DNA from: JACQFK01 sp964619955
Lineage (GTDB): Bacteria; Planctomycetota; MHYJ01; JACPRB01
Reading direction: 5' to 3'
Assembly (NCBI GenBank): GCA_964619955.1
Contig: CAZUJF010000023.1
Span: forward strand, 14,068 to 78,067
Length of the DNA: 64,000 nt
Below the pieces are notes generated by a model. That model was not told the DNA's origin. It searched no databases and saw only the letters and a program-made list of their open reading frames with translations. Position numbers and translations under genes: made by a program. Positions 30,706-39,348 of the stretch are shown piece after piece (within the stretch, counting starts at the first letter, position 1; each line of letters starts with the position of its first letter).

Positions 30706-31500
30706 TCAGACATCCGCTGCACGGATGAGCTGCAGGTAGGGAATCTGCTTCCGCAACTCCTCCAGCGTCGTCTGGCCCGACTTCAAGCGCGACAGCGCCT
30801 CGGCCGCCAGGGAGCGCGCCGGGACCGCCACCCCGCGCAGCAGCCCCTCGGACGCGGCCGCCGCGACCGCCGCCGCCAGGCGGTCGTCCGGACCCAGCCC
30901 CTCGTAGACGTCCAGGCTGCCCCGATACCCCGTGCCCCGGCAGTCCGGGCAGCCCGCGGCGCGCGGCAGCAGCTCCCCCGCCAGAGCGCGGTCGAGGCGC
31001 AGATCCTCGAGCAGCGCCGGGTCCGCCGGGACGCGTTTCAGACAGTCCGGGCAGACCCGCCGCAGGCGGCGCCGCTGAAGCCCGAAACGGAACGCGGAGG
31101 CCAGAAGGACGGGATCCGCATGAAGCTCGAGCAGCCGCGCGAGCGCCCCGGCGATGTCGTCGGCCTCGAGGCCCGCCACCACGAGGCGGCCCGTCGCCGC
31201 CGCGCGGACCGCGAGCACGGCCACGCCCGCCCCGCTCAGGTGCGGGATCGCCAGCGCCTCCGCCCCGCCGTCGAGCGCGGCCTCGAGCGCCCCCGCGCCC
31301 TTCGCCGCGTCCACCGTGGCCGGGACATGCCCCAGCGCCGCCAGTTCGGCGAGCAGCACGGCGACCGTGTCGCCGGCGTCGTCACCGGCCGGGACCGAGA
31401 CGACGAAGAGACCCTCGCCCGCCTCCAAGGCGCCGCGGAGGGGATCGATCAGACCCGAAGGAAGTCCCAGGGAGGCCAGACCCGCGGGGGGAGGGCTCAT
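30706..31500 (-). CDS. Degenerate GspE/PilB-type secretion ATPase homologue lacking Walker A
   Basis: A 264-residue protein related to the C-terminal ATPase domain of type II secretion/type IV pilus motors. The tail is well kept: LLASAFRFGLQRRRLRRVCPDC, then GCPDCRGTGYRGSLDVYE, giving the paired CxxC zinc site (Cys150/153 and 184/187). The nucleotide-binding region is not: at residues 35-45 the sequence PAGDDAGDT replaces GPTGSGKTT, so no functional P-loop exists. The Asp and His boxes are also blurred. Inference: non-catalytic adaptor or regulator of a secretion motor. TACAAT ends 8 bases before the ATG. Confidence 0.75.
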   Translation of the reverse strand: MSPPPAGLASLGLPSGLIDPLRGALEAGEGLFVVSVPAGDDAGDTVAVLLAELAALGHVPATVDAAKGAGALEAALDGGAEALAIPHLSGAGVAVLAVRAAATGRLVVAGLEADDIAGALARLLELHADPVLLASAFRFGLQRRRLRRVCPDCLKRVPADPALLEDLRLDRALAGELLPRAAGCPDCRGTGYRGSLDVYEGLGPDDRLAAAVAAAASEGLLRGVAVPARSLAAEALSRLKSGQTTLEELRKQIPYLQLIRAADV

Positions 31501-31571
31501 GCCCCGGGATTGTAAGCCCCGCCGAAGCCGTCGTGAAGATTCCCTTGAACCGGATGCTACACTGGCGGCCC
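31501..31571. promoter_or_regulatory. Divergent promoter region of GspE-like and DUF2339 genes
   Basis: The minus-strand TACAAT (31509-31514) lies 8 bases before the GspE-like ATG. The plus-strand extended -10 TGCTACACT (hexamer 31558-31563) lies 8 bases before the DUF2339 ATG at 31572. Both mRNAs would start at or next to the start codon. Confidence 0.55.
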
Positions 31572-34541
31572 ATGGATGAAGGCTGCCTCGTCGTTCTCGG
31601 CCTGCTGATCGGCACCCTGGTCGTCGTGGTCTGTCCCCTCTTGTGCCTCATCATGTGGTTCGGTCACAGGCGGCGCCTGTCCGACCTGGAACTCAAGGTC
31701 GCGCGCCTCGAGCGACACTCGACCACCGCCAGGATCGAGCGAAGCCCCGCCGCCGCGGCCCCCGCGCTCCCGCCGCCCGCGGTCGTGGCGGCGGACCCGC
31801 TCCCGAAGCCGCCGCCTCCCCCGCCCCGCCTGGAACCCTCGTTCCCGGCCCCCGCGGCGCTGCTGCCGCCGGCGCCCGATATCCCCGCCCCGCGCCCGGC
31901 GCTGCCGCCCCGGCCGCCGGAGGCGCCGCGCGTGCGCATCAACTGGGAGAACTTCCTCGGCGTGAAGCTCTTCGCCTGGGTCGGCGGCCTCGTCGCGTTC
32001 CTCGCGGCGGCATTCTTCATGAAGTACTCCTTCGACAACAACCTGATCAGCCCGAAGCTCCGCATCGCCCTCGGACTCCTCGCGGGCCTGGCGGCGCTCA
32101 CCGCCGGACTCAAACTGCCCCGCGAGCGCTACCGCGTGCTGGGCCAGTCGCTTTGCGCCACGGGCATCCTCATCCTCTACGGCAGCCTTTTCGGCGCGAA
32201 CGCCCTCTACAAGCTCATTCCTTCGCTGCCCACGTTCGGCCTCATGACCCTGGTGACCGCCGCCGCGTTCCTGCTCGCGATCCGCCTCGACGCGCCGGTC
32301 GTCGCCGTGCTCGGCCTGCTCGGCGGCTTCCTCACGCCGCCGCTGCTGTCCACCGGCGTGGACAACCCCTTCGGGCTCTTCAGCTACCTCGCGCTGCTGG
32401 ACATCGGCCTCACGGCCACCGCGCTGTACAAGCGCTGGACCCCGCTGCTCCTGCTCGCCGCCCTCGGCACCGGGGTCATGCAGGCGGGCTGGGCGGAGAA
32501 GTTCTTCGCGACCGAAAAAGCCCTCACCGCATTCGTCGTCTTCGACGGCTTCGCGTTCCTCTTCTCCGGCGCCTTCCTGGTCGCGAAACGCCGGGACGCC
32601 GCCACTCCCTGGACCGTCGCCGCGACCCTGATCCCGGCCGTCGCAGCCCTGGTCTTCGCGCTCGCCCTGCTCCTGCACCCCTACCCGGAGATCCTCCGGC
32701 GCCCGGGTCTCTACTTCACGTTCATACTCCTCGCCGACCTGGCCCTGCTCGCCCCCGTCTGGATCCATCCGCCGCTGCGCCCCGCGCTTCCCGTCGCCGG
32801 GCTGCTCGTCTTCATCCTCCTCGGCGGCTGGACCCTGAACGTGCTCGACGAGTCGCTGCTCTACTGGGGTCTCGGGGTCAATCTGCTCTTCGCCGCGCTG
32901 CACGGCGTGCTCCCGGCGGTCCTGCAACGCCTCAAGCCCTCGGGTCCGGCCTCGGCCTGGCTGCATCTCTTCCCGCCCCTCGCCCTGCTGCTCCTGCTGC
33001 ACCCGCTGACGCAGCTCCCCGGCGTGCCGCTCGCCCTCTGGGTCTGCGTCTTCCTCATCGACGCGTTCGCCTTCGTCCTGGCCCTGCTGACGGGCTCCCT
33101 CATCGGTCTGGCCGCCGTCCTCGTCCTCACCCTCTTCACGATCGGGACGTCCCTCTTCCACGTGCCCGCCGCCCTCGGCGGCACGCCCGTCGAACTCTGG
33201 CTCATCGGCGGCTTCGGCGCCCTCTTCTTCTTCGGCGGCAGCTGGGCCGCCCGCAGGCTCCTGGCCGGACGCCCCCCTCCGGCACAGCCGAAGCTCTGGA
33301 CCGCGACCTTCCCCGCGCTCTCCGTGATCCTGCCGTTCCTGCTGCTGATCCTCGTCGTCGCCCGCCTGCCGCTCGCCGACCCCTCCCCCGTCTTCGGGAT
33401 CGCCGCGTTCATGCTCGCGCTCGCCCTCTTCGCGATGGTCCGCTACGAGGTCGACGTCGTCGTCGCGGCCGCGGGCGCCGCCCTGCTGTGCCTCGAACTC
33501 ACCTGGCACGAGCGCCTCTTCACGCCCGAACGCGCGGGCCTCGCGCTCGGCTGGTACGGCGGCTTCCTCGCGCTCCTCTCCGGCTTCCCCTTCGCGCTGC
33601 GGCGCCGGCTCGAAACCCGCACGCTGCCCTGGGCGGTCGCGGCGCTCGCGGGACCCGGCCAGTTCTATTTCATCCACCAGGCGGTCCGCGCCGCCTTCCC
33701 CAACGAGTTCATGGGGCTGCTCCCGGCGGCCCTCGCGCTGCCCTACCTCGCCGGCACCGCGTTCCTCGCGCGCGCGCTGGCTCCGGACGGCAGGGCCCGC
33801 CTGGGCATCCTCTCCTGCTTCGGCGGCGTCGCGCTCTTCTTCATCACGCTCATCTTCCCCATCCAGTTCAGCCGCCAGTGGATCACCGTCGGCTGGGCGC
33901 TCGAGGGCGCGGCCCTGCTCTGGCTCTGGCGCCGCCTGCCCCACGAGGGGCTGCGCATCGCGGGGGCCGGGCTGCTCGTCGCGTCCTTCGTGCGCCTGGT
34001 CCCGGGCCTGAACCCCTTCGTCATGACCTGGCACGAGCGCGGGGGGACGCCGATCCTGAACTGGATCCTCTACACGTACGGACTGACCGCCGCCGCGCTC
34101 TTCGCCGGCGCCGCGTTCGTCGACCCGGCGAAGCCGCGCATCCTCAACCTCCCCGCGAAGCCGGTCCTGCAGGGGCTCGGCACCGTGATGCTCTTCCTGC
34201 TCCTGAACCTGGAGATCGCGGACTTCTTCAGCGAGAGCGAGCGCTTCATCACGTTCCGCTTCTCGGGCAACCTCGCCCAGGACATGACCTACTCGATCGC
34301 GTGGGCGCTCTTCGCGTTCGCGCTGCTCGTCGCCGGCATCCGGGCGGCGCTGCCCGCCGCGCGCTGGGCGGGCCTCGGCCTGCTCATCGCGACACTCTGC
34401 AAACTCTTCCTCCACGACCTCTGGCGCCTCGGCGGCCTCTACCGCGTCGGCTCGCTCATCGGCCTCGCCGCGGTGCTGCTGACCGTCTCGTTCGTGTACC
34501 AGCGCTTCCTCGTCCCGCGCAAGGAGGACCCCGCCCCATGA
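31572..34541 (+). CDS. DUF2339 large polytopic membrane protein
   Basis: A 989-residue protein. It has an N-terminal helix, a short coiled coil (DLELKVARLERHS), a long Pro/Ala linker (residues 60-125) and then more than twenty transmembrane helices. The DUF2339 signature is present: NWENFLGVKLFAWVGGLVAFL, FFMKYSFDNNLISPKLRIALG, GLLGGFLTPPLLSTG. Function is unknown; in other bacteria it is paired with a DUF3999 gene as here, overlapping by ATGA. The start at 31572 is preferred over the GTG at 31533 because the extended -10 TGCTACACT precedes it by 8 bases. Confidence 0.9.
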   Translation: MDEGCLVVLGLLIGTLVVVVCPLLCLIMWFGHRRRLSDLELKVARLERHSTTARIERSPAAAAPALPPPAVVAADPLPKPPPPPPRLEPSFPAPAALLPPAPDIPAPRPALPPRPPEAPRVRINWENFLGVKLFAWVGGLVAFLAAAFFMKYSFDNNLISPKLRIALGLLAGLAALTAGLKLPRERYRVLGQSLCATGILILYGSLFGANALYKLIPSLPTFGLMTLVTAAAFLLAIRLDAPVVAVLGLLGGFLTPPLLSTGVDNPFGLFSYLALLDIGLTATALYKRWTPLLLLAALGTGVMQAGWAEKFFATEKALTAFVVFDGFAFLFSGAFLVAKRRDAATPWTVAATLIPAVAALVFALALLLHPYPEILRRPGLYFTFILLADLALLAPVWIHPPLRPALPVAGLLVFILLGGWTLNVLDESLLYWGLGVNLLFAALHGVLPAVLQRLKPSGPASAWLHLFPPLALLLLLHPLTQLPGVPLALWVCVFLIDAFAFVLALLTGSLIGLAAVLVLTLFTIGTSLFHVPAALGGTPVELWLIGGFGALFFFGGSWAARRLLAGRPPPAQPKLWTATFPALSVILPFLLLILVVARLPLADPSPVFGIAAFMLALALFAMVRYEVDVVVAAAGAALLCLELTWHERLFTPERAGLALGWYGGFLALLSGFPFALRRRLETRTLPWAVAALAGPGQFYFIHQAVRAAFPNEFMGLLPAALALPYLAGTAFLARALAPDGRARLGILSCFGGVALFFITLIFPIQFSRQWITVGWALEGAALLWLWRRLPHEGLRIAGAGLLVASFVRLVPGLNPFVMTWHERGGTPILNWILYTYGLTAAALFAGAAFVDPAKPRILNLPAKPVLQGLGTVMLFLLLNLEIADFFSESERFITFRFSGNLAQDMTYSIAWALFAFALLVAGIRAALPAARWAGLGLLIATLCKLFLHDLWRLGGLYRVGSLIGLAAVLLTVSFVYQRFLVPRKEDPAP

Positions 34542-36496
34542 TGCGACTCTCGCTCGCGCTGCTTCTCCTGGCGGGACAGGACCTGCCCCCGGCCTGGCGG
34601 CAGGTCCAGGAGCTCAAGGTGCCCAAGGCGGGGCCGCTCAAGATCGACCTGTCCGTGGAGACGCTGGACGCGTTGCGCCCCGGACTGGAGGACCTGCGCC
34701 TCTTCGACGAGACGGGCCGCGAAATCCCCTGGACGGTCGAGCGGCCCCGGCAACAGGCGCGCGCCGCGGCCCGCGCCGCACGCTTCGAGACGGCGCTCGG
34801 CGCCAACAGCACGGTCGTCACGGTCGAGACCGGCCTCGCGGAGCCCGTGGCTCAGCTCTCGCTCGAGACGCCCGCCGGGGACTTCATCAAACCCGCCCGC
34901 CTCGAAGGCTCCGCCGACCGGAAGACCTGGACGCTGCTCAAGGACGCCGAGCCTCTCTTCGCGGGACCGGGGCGCCCGCGCAAGCTGCAGATCGAATTCT
35001 CCCCCGCGGTCTGGACCCAGCTCCGCCTGACGCTCGACGACCAGAAATCCGCGCCGCTGCCCGTCACGGGCATCAGCCTCCTGCCGGCCGCCCCTCCGGC
35101 CGCGCCCTCGGAGCCCTGGACGCTGGAGATCGCCGAACGCCTGGAGGAGCCCGGACGCACCCGGCTGCGGCTGCGCTTTCCGGGACGCCACGTCCCGCTC
35201 GCGGAGCTGTCCCTCGAAACCCCCGAGCCGCTCTTCACGCGCCGCGTCACGCTGACCTCGCGCACCTGGGCGGACGGAAAGGTCACGGAGCGGCTCTTCG
35301 CCGAGGGCGTGTTCTATCGCATGGCGCTCGAAGGACGTCCGCCCGTCTCGAGGCTCTCGCTCGCGCCGGACTTCCCGCTCCCGGAGCGGGAGCTGCTGCT
35401 CACGATCGAGAACGGCGACAGCCCGCCGCTGGAGGTCACCAAACTGCAGGCGCGGCGCCGTCCGGTCCGGCTCGCGTTCCCGTCTCCGAAAGCGGGCGCG
35501 CTGCGGCTGCTGAGCGGGAATCCGGACTGCCCCGCCCCGCGCTACGACGTGGCCGCGCTGCCCGGGCTCGGACGCGAGCTGCCCGTGGAAGGCGCGGTCA
35601 GCCTGACGGCGCTCGCCGAGAACCCCGCGTATCGCGCACCCGAGGCCCTGCCCGGACTCGGGGGTCCGGGCGCCCCGCTCGACACCGCCCCCTGGGGCTT
35701 CCGCAAGTCCGTCCGTCTCGGCGCCGGGCAGATCCATCAGCTGGAGCTGGACCTGGACGTGCTCTCGCGCGGCGCCCGCGACCTGGACGACCTCCGCCTG
35801 GCCCGCGACGGACGACAGGTGCCCTACGTCGTGGAGTCCACCAGCCTCACCCGCTCGACCCCGCTGACGCTGGTCGCCGAGCCGGACCCCAAACGCAGGA
35901 GCGTGAGCCGCTGGTCCCTTCAGCTCCCCCGGAGGCGGCTCCCCGTGGGCAGCCTCACGTTCGCCGTTCAGGAAAGCGTCTTCCAGCGTCTGACGCGACT
36001 GGTGGAGGACATCCCCGACGAACGGGGCGTGTCGCACCGTGCGACCCTGGCAGCTTCGGAATGGATCCGCCGACCCGGGGCCGCCGCCGGGCCGCTGCTG
36101 CTGACGTTGTCCCAGGAACCCCGGGGGGATCGCCTCTGGCTGGAAGTGGAGAACGGCGACAATCCGGCGCTGACGCTCACGGATGCGAAGGCCTGGCTGC
36201 CGGTGACGCGGCTGCTCTTCAAGGTCCCGCCCGGCCCGGAGCTCCATCTCTACTACGGGAACCGCGAGGCGCGGGCGCCGGAGTACGACCTCGCGCTCGC
36301 GGCCCCGCAACTGCTCGCCGCTACGAAGACCGAGGCGGCGCTGGGCGCCGAAGAGGCCCTGGCGGCGGCCCCGCGTCAGTCGGCGGGAGATCCGGGCTCC
36401 GGCAGCTGGATCTTCTGGGGCGTGCTGGGACTGGTGGTGGCGGCGCTGCTCTTCGTCATCGCCCGTCTGCTGCCGACAGTTCCGCCCGCGAAGTGA
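34538..36496 (+). CDS. DUF3999 family exported protein
   Basis: A 652-residue protein with a short signal sequence (MMRLSLALLLLAG), several repeated beta-sandwich modules (e.g. AQLSLETPAGDFIKPARLEGS and LAELSLETPEPLFTRRVTL, discoidin-like) and a C-terminal transmembrane helix (WIFWGVLGLVVAALLFVIA), so it is anchored with a large periplasmic part. It matches the DUF3999 family, whose genes follow DUF2339 genes. The ATG overlaps the DUF2339 stop (34538-34541), implying coupled synthesis and probably a complex. Confidence 0.85.
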   Translation: MMRLSLALLLLAGQDLPPAWRQVQELKVPKAGPLKIDLSVETLDALRPGLEDLRLFDETGREIPWTVERPRQQARAAARAARFETALGANSTVVTVETGLAEPVAQLSLETPAGDFIKPARLEGSADRKTWTLLKDAEPLFAGPGRPRKLQIEFSPAVWTQLRLTLDDQKSAPLPVTGISLLPAAPPAAPSEPWTLEIAERLEEPGRTRLRLRFPGRHVPLAELSLETPEPLFTRRVTLTSRTWADGKVTERLFAEGVFYRMALEGRPPVSRLSLAPDFPLPERELLLTIENGDSPPLEVTKLQARRRPVRLAFPSPKAGALRLLSGNPDCPAPRYDVAALPGLGRELPVEGAVSLTALAENPAYRAPEALPGLGGPGAPLDTAPWGFRKSVRLGAGQIHQLELDLDVLSRGARDLDDLRLARDGRQVPYVVESTSLTRSTPLTLVAEPDPKRRSVSRWSLQLPRRRLPVGSLTFAVQESVFQRLTRLVEDIPDERGVSHRATLAASEWIRRPGAAAGPLLLTLSQEPRGDRLWLEVENGDNPALTLTDAKAWLPVTRLLFKVPPGPELHLYYGNREARAPEYDLALAAPQLLAATKTEAALGAEEALAAAPRQSAGDPGSGSWIFWGVLGLVVAALLFVIARLLPTVPPAK

Positions 36497-36503
36497 GCGG
36501 GGG

Positions 36504-36533
36504 TTGTCGTCGAAGCCCGCGCGCCGCTATGAT
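36504..36533 (+). promoter_or_regulatory. tRNA-Gln promoter
   Basis: TTGTCG (36504-36509), an 18-base spacer and TATGAT (36528-36533). Transcription would begin about 36540, a few bases before the tRNA 5' end at 36547. Confidence 0.7.
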
Positions 36534-36546
36534 GGGCGCCCTTCAC

Positions 36547-36620
36547 TGGGCCGTGGTGTAAAGGTAGCACGAGGGACTTTGAATCCCTCTGTCCTGGTTC
36601 GAATCCAGGCGGCCCAACCA
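36547..36620 (+). tRNA. tRNA-Gln (anticodon UUG), CCA encoded
   Basis: A 74-base cloverleaf. The acceptor stem TGGGCCG (36547-36553) pairs with CGGCCCA (36610-36616). The D arm contains GTGTAAAGGTAGCAC; the anticodon stem AGGGA/TCCCT carries the loop CTTTGAA with TTG at its centre. The T arm has GGTTCGAATCC. Discriminator A, then an encoded CCA (36618-36620). It is the only tRNA in the window. UUG reads CAA and, by wobble, CAG. Confidence 0.97.
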
Positions 36621-36653
36621 GCCTTCGCTCGCCGGAGCGCGGGAGCGAAGGCT
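36620..36653 (+). repeat. Hairpin directly after tRNA-Gln
   Basis: AGCCTTCGCTC (36620-36630) pairs exactly with GAGCGAAGGCT (36643-36653), and the loop itself contains CCG/CGG that can extend the stem. No U-tract follows, so it is a processing or terminator-like structure rather than a textbook terminator. Confidence 0.6.
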
Positions 36654-36763
36654 GTCCCGCCGTAGCTCAAACCCATGATGGAGCGGAGGCGGACATCCGG
36701 CGAGCTTCGGCTGGGCAGGCCCTTCGGGCCCCAGCTACAAGCTTCCAGCTACCAACTACCGCC
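36654..36763. repeat. Intergenic hairpin cluster and family B repeat copy 1
   Basis: No coding signal. It holds a CCGCCGTAGCTC...GAGCGGAGGCGGA imperfect inverted repeat (36657-36693), a GGCCC-TTC-GGGCC hairpin (36718-36730), and then CCAGCTACAAGCTTCCAGCT followed by ACCAACTACC (36731-36760). The last is a copy of the family B repeat found also near 52695 and 63817. Confidence 0.7.
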
Positions 36764-36922
36764 CTAGTTCACCACTTCGCGGGGGGTCTCGCCGGGGGCG
36801 AAGAGGCCGCTGGAGTCCGTGGGAAGCAGGCCTTCCTTGCGGAGCTTCTTGCGCTGCTCCTTCTTTTCCTGCATCTGGCGCTTCTTGGCTTCGCGGGTCC
36901 GCTTGGCGGGTGTGTCCGACAT
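36764..36922 (-). CDS. Small, highly basic, coiled-coil protein
   Basis: A 52-residue protein: a helical Lys/Arg/Glu-rich stretch (KRTREAKKRQMQEKKEQRKK) followed by a short tail (GLFAPGETPREVVN). A strong ribosome-binding site (AAGGAGG, 7 bases before the ATG) supports it as a real gene. The frame extends upstream beyond the ATG without a ribosome-binding site. No family is recognised; it could be a nucleic-acid or ribosome-associated peptide. Confidence 0.7.
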   Translation of the reverse strand: MSDTPAKRTREAKKRQMQEKKEQRKKLRKEGLLPTDSSGLFAPGETPREVVN

Positions 36923-37078
36923 GGGAAACCTCCTTGATTCAGAGCGGGGCGTCCCGGCTCCCCTCGAACGGGGCGGCGTCGGGACCGCCTGCGCACCCAT
37001 AATACAAAATTTCAGGGTCCGCGTCAGCTGCTTTTTGAGATCCGGGACCTCGCCCGGCCTCTGATATCATCGGCAGCC

Positions 37079-37801
37079 ATGCGCTCTTTCTTGACCGGCG
37101 CCACGTATCCCTTCCGGGGGCTGGCCTTCCTCGGACGGCGCCGCGCGCTCTGGTCCTGGCTGGCCGCCCCGCTGCTCATCCACGCCCTGCTCCTGGCCCT
37201 CGCGCTCACCCTCTTCCTGATCTTCCGGAAGGACCTGGTCGACGCGCTGCTGCCCGCCGCGTGGAGCGGCTGGATCCGGGGCCTGGCCGGCTTCGCCCTC
37301 CAGACGGCCGCCGCGCTCCTCGCGCTGCTGGGCAGCGTCCTGTTCGGCAACGTGCTCGCCGCGCCGTTCCTGGACGCCCTCGCGGGCCGGGTTCTGATGG
37401 CGGCCGGCGAGGCCGCGCCGCCCCCGCAGACGACGGCCGCGTCCCTCGGCCGCGCCTCCGCCAATGAGGCGCTGCAGCTGCTCATCCTGGGCGGCGTCCA
37501 GTCCGGCCTCCTGGCGCTCTGGGTCACCCCGCTGGGCTTCCTGCATCCGCCCCTCTCCGCCGCGGCCTCCCTGCTCTTCATCGCCCAGGAGACCCTCGAC
37601 CCCGCCCTTGACGCCCGCGGCCTCGGCCCCGTCGACCGCCTTCGCTGGATCGTGCGGCACGCCGGCTCCGTGGCCGGCTTCGGGGCCGCCCTCCTGCCCT
37701 TCCTCGCGGTCCCCTTCGCGGGACCGCTGCTGCTGCCCTGCGCCGTCGCCGGGGCGGCGCTCCTCGTGCACGACCTTGACTCCCCGGGTTCCAACAAGTA
37801 G
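37079..37801 (+). CDS. EI24/CysZ-like membrane protein
   Basis: A 240-residue protein with about five hydrophobic segments arranged as in the EI24/CysZ family: FLTGATYPFRGLAFLGRR at the start, then a long amphipathic stretch FGNVLAAPFLDALAGRV and a C-terminal HAGSVAGFGAALLPFLAVPFAGP. CysZ proteins move sulfate; EI24 relatives outside proteobacteria have no proven role. The ATG is 8 bases after an extended -10 (TGATATCAT, hexamer 37065-37070), without Shine-Dalgarno. The PilZ gene follows 27 bases later. Confidence 0.8.
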   Translation: MRSFLTGATYPFRGLAFLGRRRALWSWLAAPLLIHALLLALALTLFLIFRKDLVDALLPAAWSGWIRGLAGFALQTAAALLALLGSVLFGNVLAAPFLDALAGRVLMAAGEAAPPPQTTAASLGRASANEALQLLILGGVQSGLLALWVTPLGFLHPPLSAAASLLFIAQETLDPALDARGLGPVDRLRWIVRHAGSVAGFGAALLPFLAVPFAGPLLLPCAVAGAALLVHDLDSPGSNK

Positions 37802-37828
37802 TGTATTTTGCAGACTGGGGAGCTGAAG

Positions 37829-38365
37829 ATGGCCAGGGATCCCAAAACCAACTGGTTCGACGAATTCAAGAAGGCCAACGCCGCCCCCGCGGCGCCGCTG
37901 TCCCCGCCCACCCCCTCCGGCTCCAGCAAGGGCAGCGAGCGGCGCGTCCACGAACGATTCGAGATCAGCGAGGCCCAGTCCGCCCTCTACAAGGAGGGCA
38001 TCCTGTCCCTCTTCGGCATCAAGCGGGAGAACCAGGGGCGCGACGCGATCGACCTCTCCGAGGGCGGCGTCCGCTTCCTCACCCACGACCGCATCCCCGT
38101 GGGCACGAAGGTCAAGGTCGTGATCCACATGGACAAGTTCAAGGACACCCTCGAGGCCGCCGGCGAGGTGAAGTGGTGCTATCAGAGCGCCAAGAACTCG
38201 AAGGATTTCTACTCCGGCATCCAGTTCACCGACCTCGACGGCGCCCAGGCGCGCCGCATCGCCACCATGCGCGACTGGTTCTCCTCGCCGCAGTACCGCG
38301 CCGTCCGCGAAACCAAGATGCGCCAGAAGCGCACGGGCGGCGGCGACATCGTCATGCCCAAGTAG
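37829..38365 (+). CDS. PilZ-domain cyclic di-GMP-binding protein
   Basis: A 178-residue protein. After a Pro/Ala-rich N-terminus the PilZ domain starts at about residue 42: RRVHERFEIS (RxxxR), then DLSEGGVRF (D/NxSxxG) and VKWCYQSAKNSKDFYSGIQFTDL. Both motifs needed for cyclic di-GMP contact are intact. A basic C-terminal tail (KMRQKRTGGGD) follows. Shine-Dalgarno GGGGAG lies 7 bases before the ATG. It could respond to the HD-GYP phosphodiesterase at 25991. It overlaps thiE tail to tail by 14 bases. Confidence 0.93.
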   Translation: MARDPKTNWFDEFKKANAAPAAPLSPPTPSGSSKGSERRVHERFEISEAQSALYKEGILSLFGIKRENQGRDAIDLSEGGVRFLTHDRIPVGTKVKVVIHMDKFKDTLEAAGEVKWCYQSAKNSKDFYSGIQFTDLDGAQARRIATMRDWFSSPQYRAVRETKMRQKRTGGGDIVMPK

Positions 38366-39341
38366 GCGGAAGCCGCCGCCGGATCGCCCGCGCCGCCGCC
38401 GCCGGATCCCTGGCCCCGATCACCGACGCGCAGACGGCCACCCGCCCGAAGTCCGGCGACACGTTCGCCGCCGTGATCCCGCCGATGCAGAACACGGGCT
38501 TCCCCAGCCGCCGCACCGCCTTGAGATAGGTCCGTCCCTTCGGGGCGAGCCCGGGCTTGAGCGGCGTGGCGAACATGGGCCCGCATGAGAGATAGTCCGC
38601 CCCCGCCGCGACCGCCCGCCGCGCCTCCGCCAGCGAGTGCGTCGTCGCGCCGACCAGTCCCGCGCCGAGCCGCCGCGCCTCCCGGATCGGCAGATCCTCG
38701 AGCCCCAGATGCACGCCGTCCGCGCCGACGGCGAGCGCCACGTCCACGCGGTCGTTCACGATGAAGAGCGCGTCCCGGCAGACGCCGCGCAGCTCGCGCG
38801 CCAGCCCCGCATCGACCGACGGCTTTTGCCGCAGCTGCAGCACGTCCGCCCCGCCCCGCAGCGCCGCCTCCGCCACGCGCGTCAGGGATCCCCGCGCCAC
38901 CGCGGGATCGAGCAGCACGTAGAGCCGCGCGGCGCGCAGGCGCCGCCGCGGATCCTGCAGCGCCTTCTCCAGCGCGTAGACGGCGTAACGGAGCCTCAGC
39001 GCCGTGCGCGCGAGCCCCCGGAAGCGGCCCTTCGAGACCTCCTCGACCACCCGGAGCGCCTCGCCGGCGCGCTTGAGATTCGCCCGGGCCACGTCCTCGA
39101 GGGCCCGGGGCCCCTTGGGCGGCAGGTCGCTCCCGCGCCCCACGTCGTCCGCGGAATCGCGGGCCTCGACCAGGTTCCGCGCGAGCGGCCTCGCCTCCGC
39201 GTCCAGCGCGTGCCGGGCCTCCTTCAGCGCGCGGGCGGAGACCGCGTCGTCATGGTGGAAACGCGCCAGATCCTCGAGCACCCGGAAGGCCTCCCGGGCG
39301 CGGTTGAGGTTGGCGTCGAGGATGCGCAGGACGGATCTCAT
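38352..39341 (-). CDS. thiE: ThiD2-ThiE fusion: thiamine-phosphate synthase
   Basis: A 329-residue protein. Residues 1-135 match the ThiD2-type N-terminal domain (RILDANLNRAREAFRVLEDLARF, repeated as ANLKRAGEALRVVEEV). Residues 140-329 are thiamine-phosphate pyrophosphorylase: LYVLLDP, LQLRQK, FIVNDRVDVALAVGADGVHLG, GATTHS, YLSCGPMFATPLKPG and IGGITAANV. It couples HMP-PP and thiazole phosphate; the N-terminal domain probably handles HMP phosphorylation. It starts 7 bases after the M28 peptidase stop, so it may be cotranscribed. Confidence 0.92.
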   Translation of the reverse strand: MRSVLRILDANLNRAREAFRVLEDLARFHHDDAVSARALKEARHALDAEARPLARNLVEARDSADDVGRGSDLPPKGPRALEDVARANLKRAGEALRVVEEVSKGRFRGLARTALRLRYAVYALEKALQDPRRRLRAARLYVLLDPAVARGSLTRVAEAALRGGADVLQLRQKPSVDAGLARELRGVCRDALFIVNDRVDVALAVGADGVHLGLEDLPIREARRLGAGLVGATTHSLAEARRAVAAGADYLSCGPMFATPLKPGLAPKGRTYLKAVRRLGKPVFCIGGITAANVSPDFGRVAVCASVIGARDPAAAARAIRRRLPPTWA

Positions 39342-39348
39342 GCCCGGA

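Noticed and set aside
36653..36763. Small coding gene in the hairpin region after tRNA-Gln.
   Set aside because: No ribosome-binding site or open frame of useful length; sequence is repetitive and structured.
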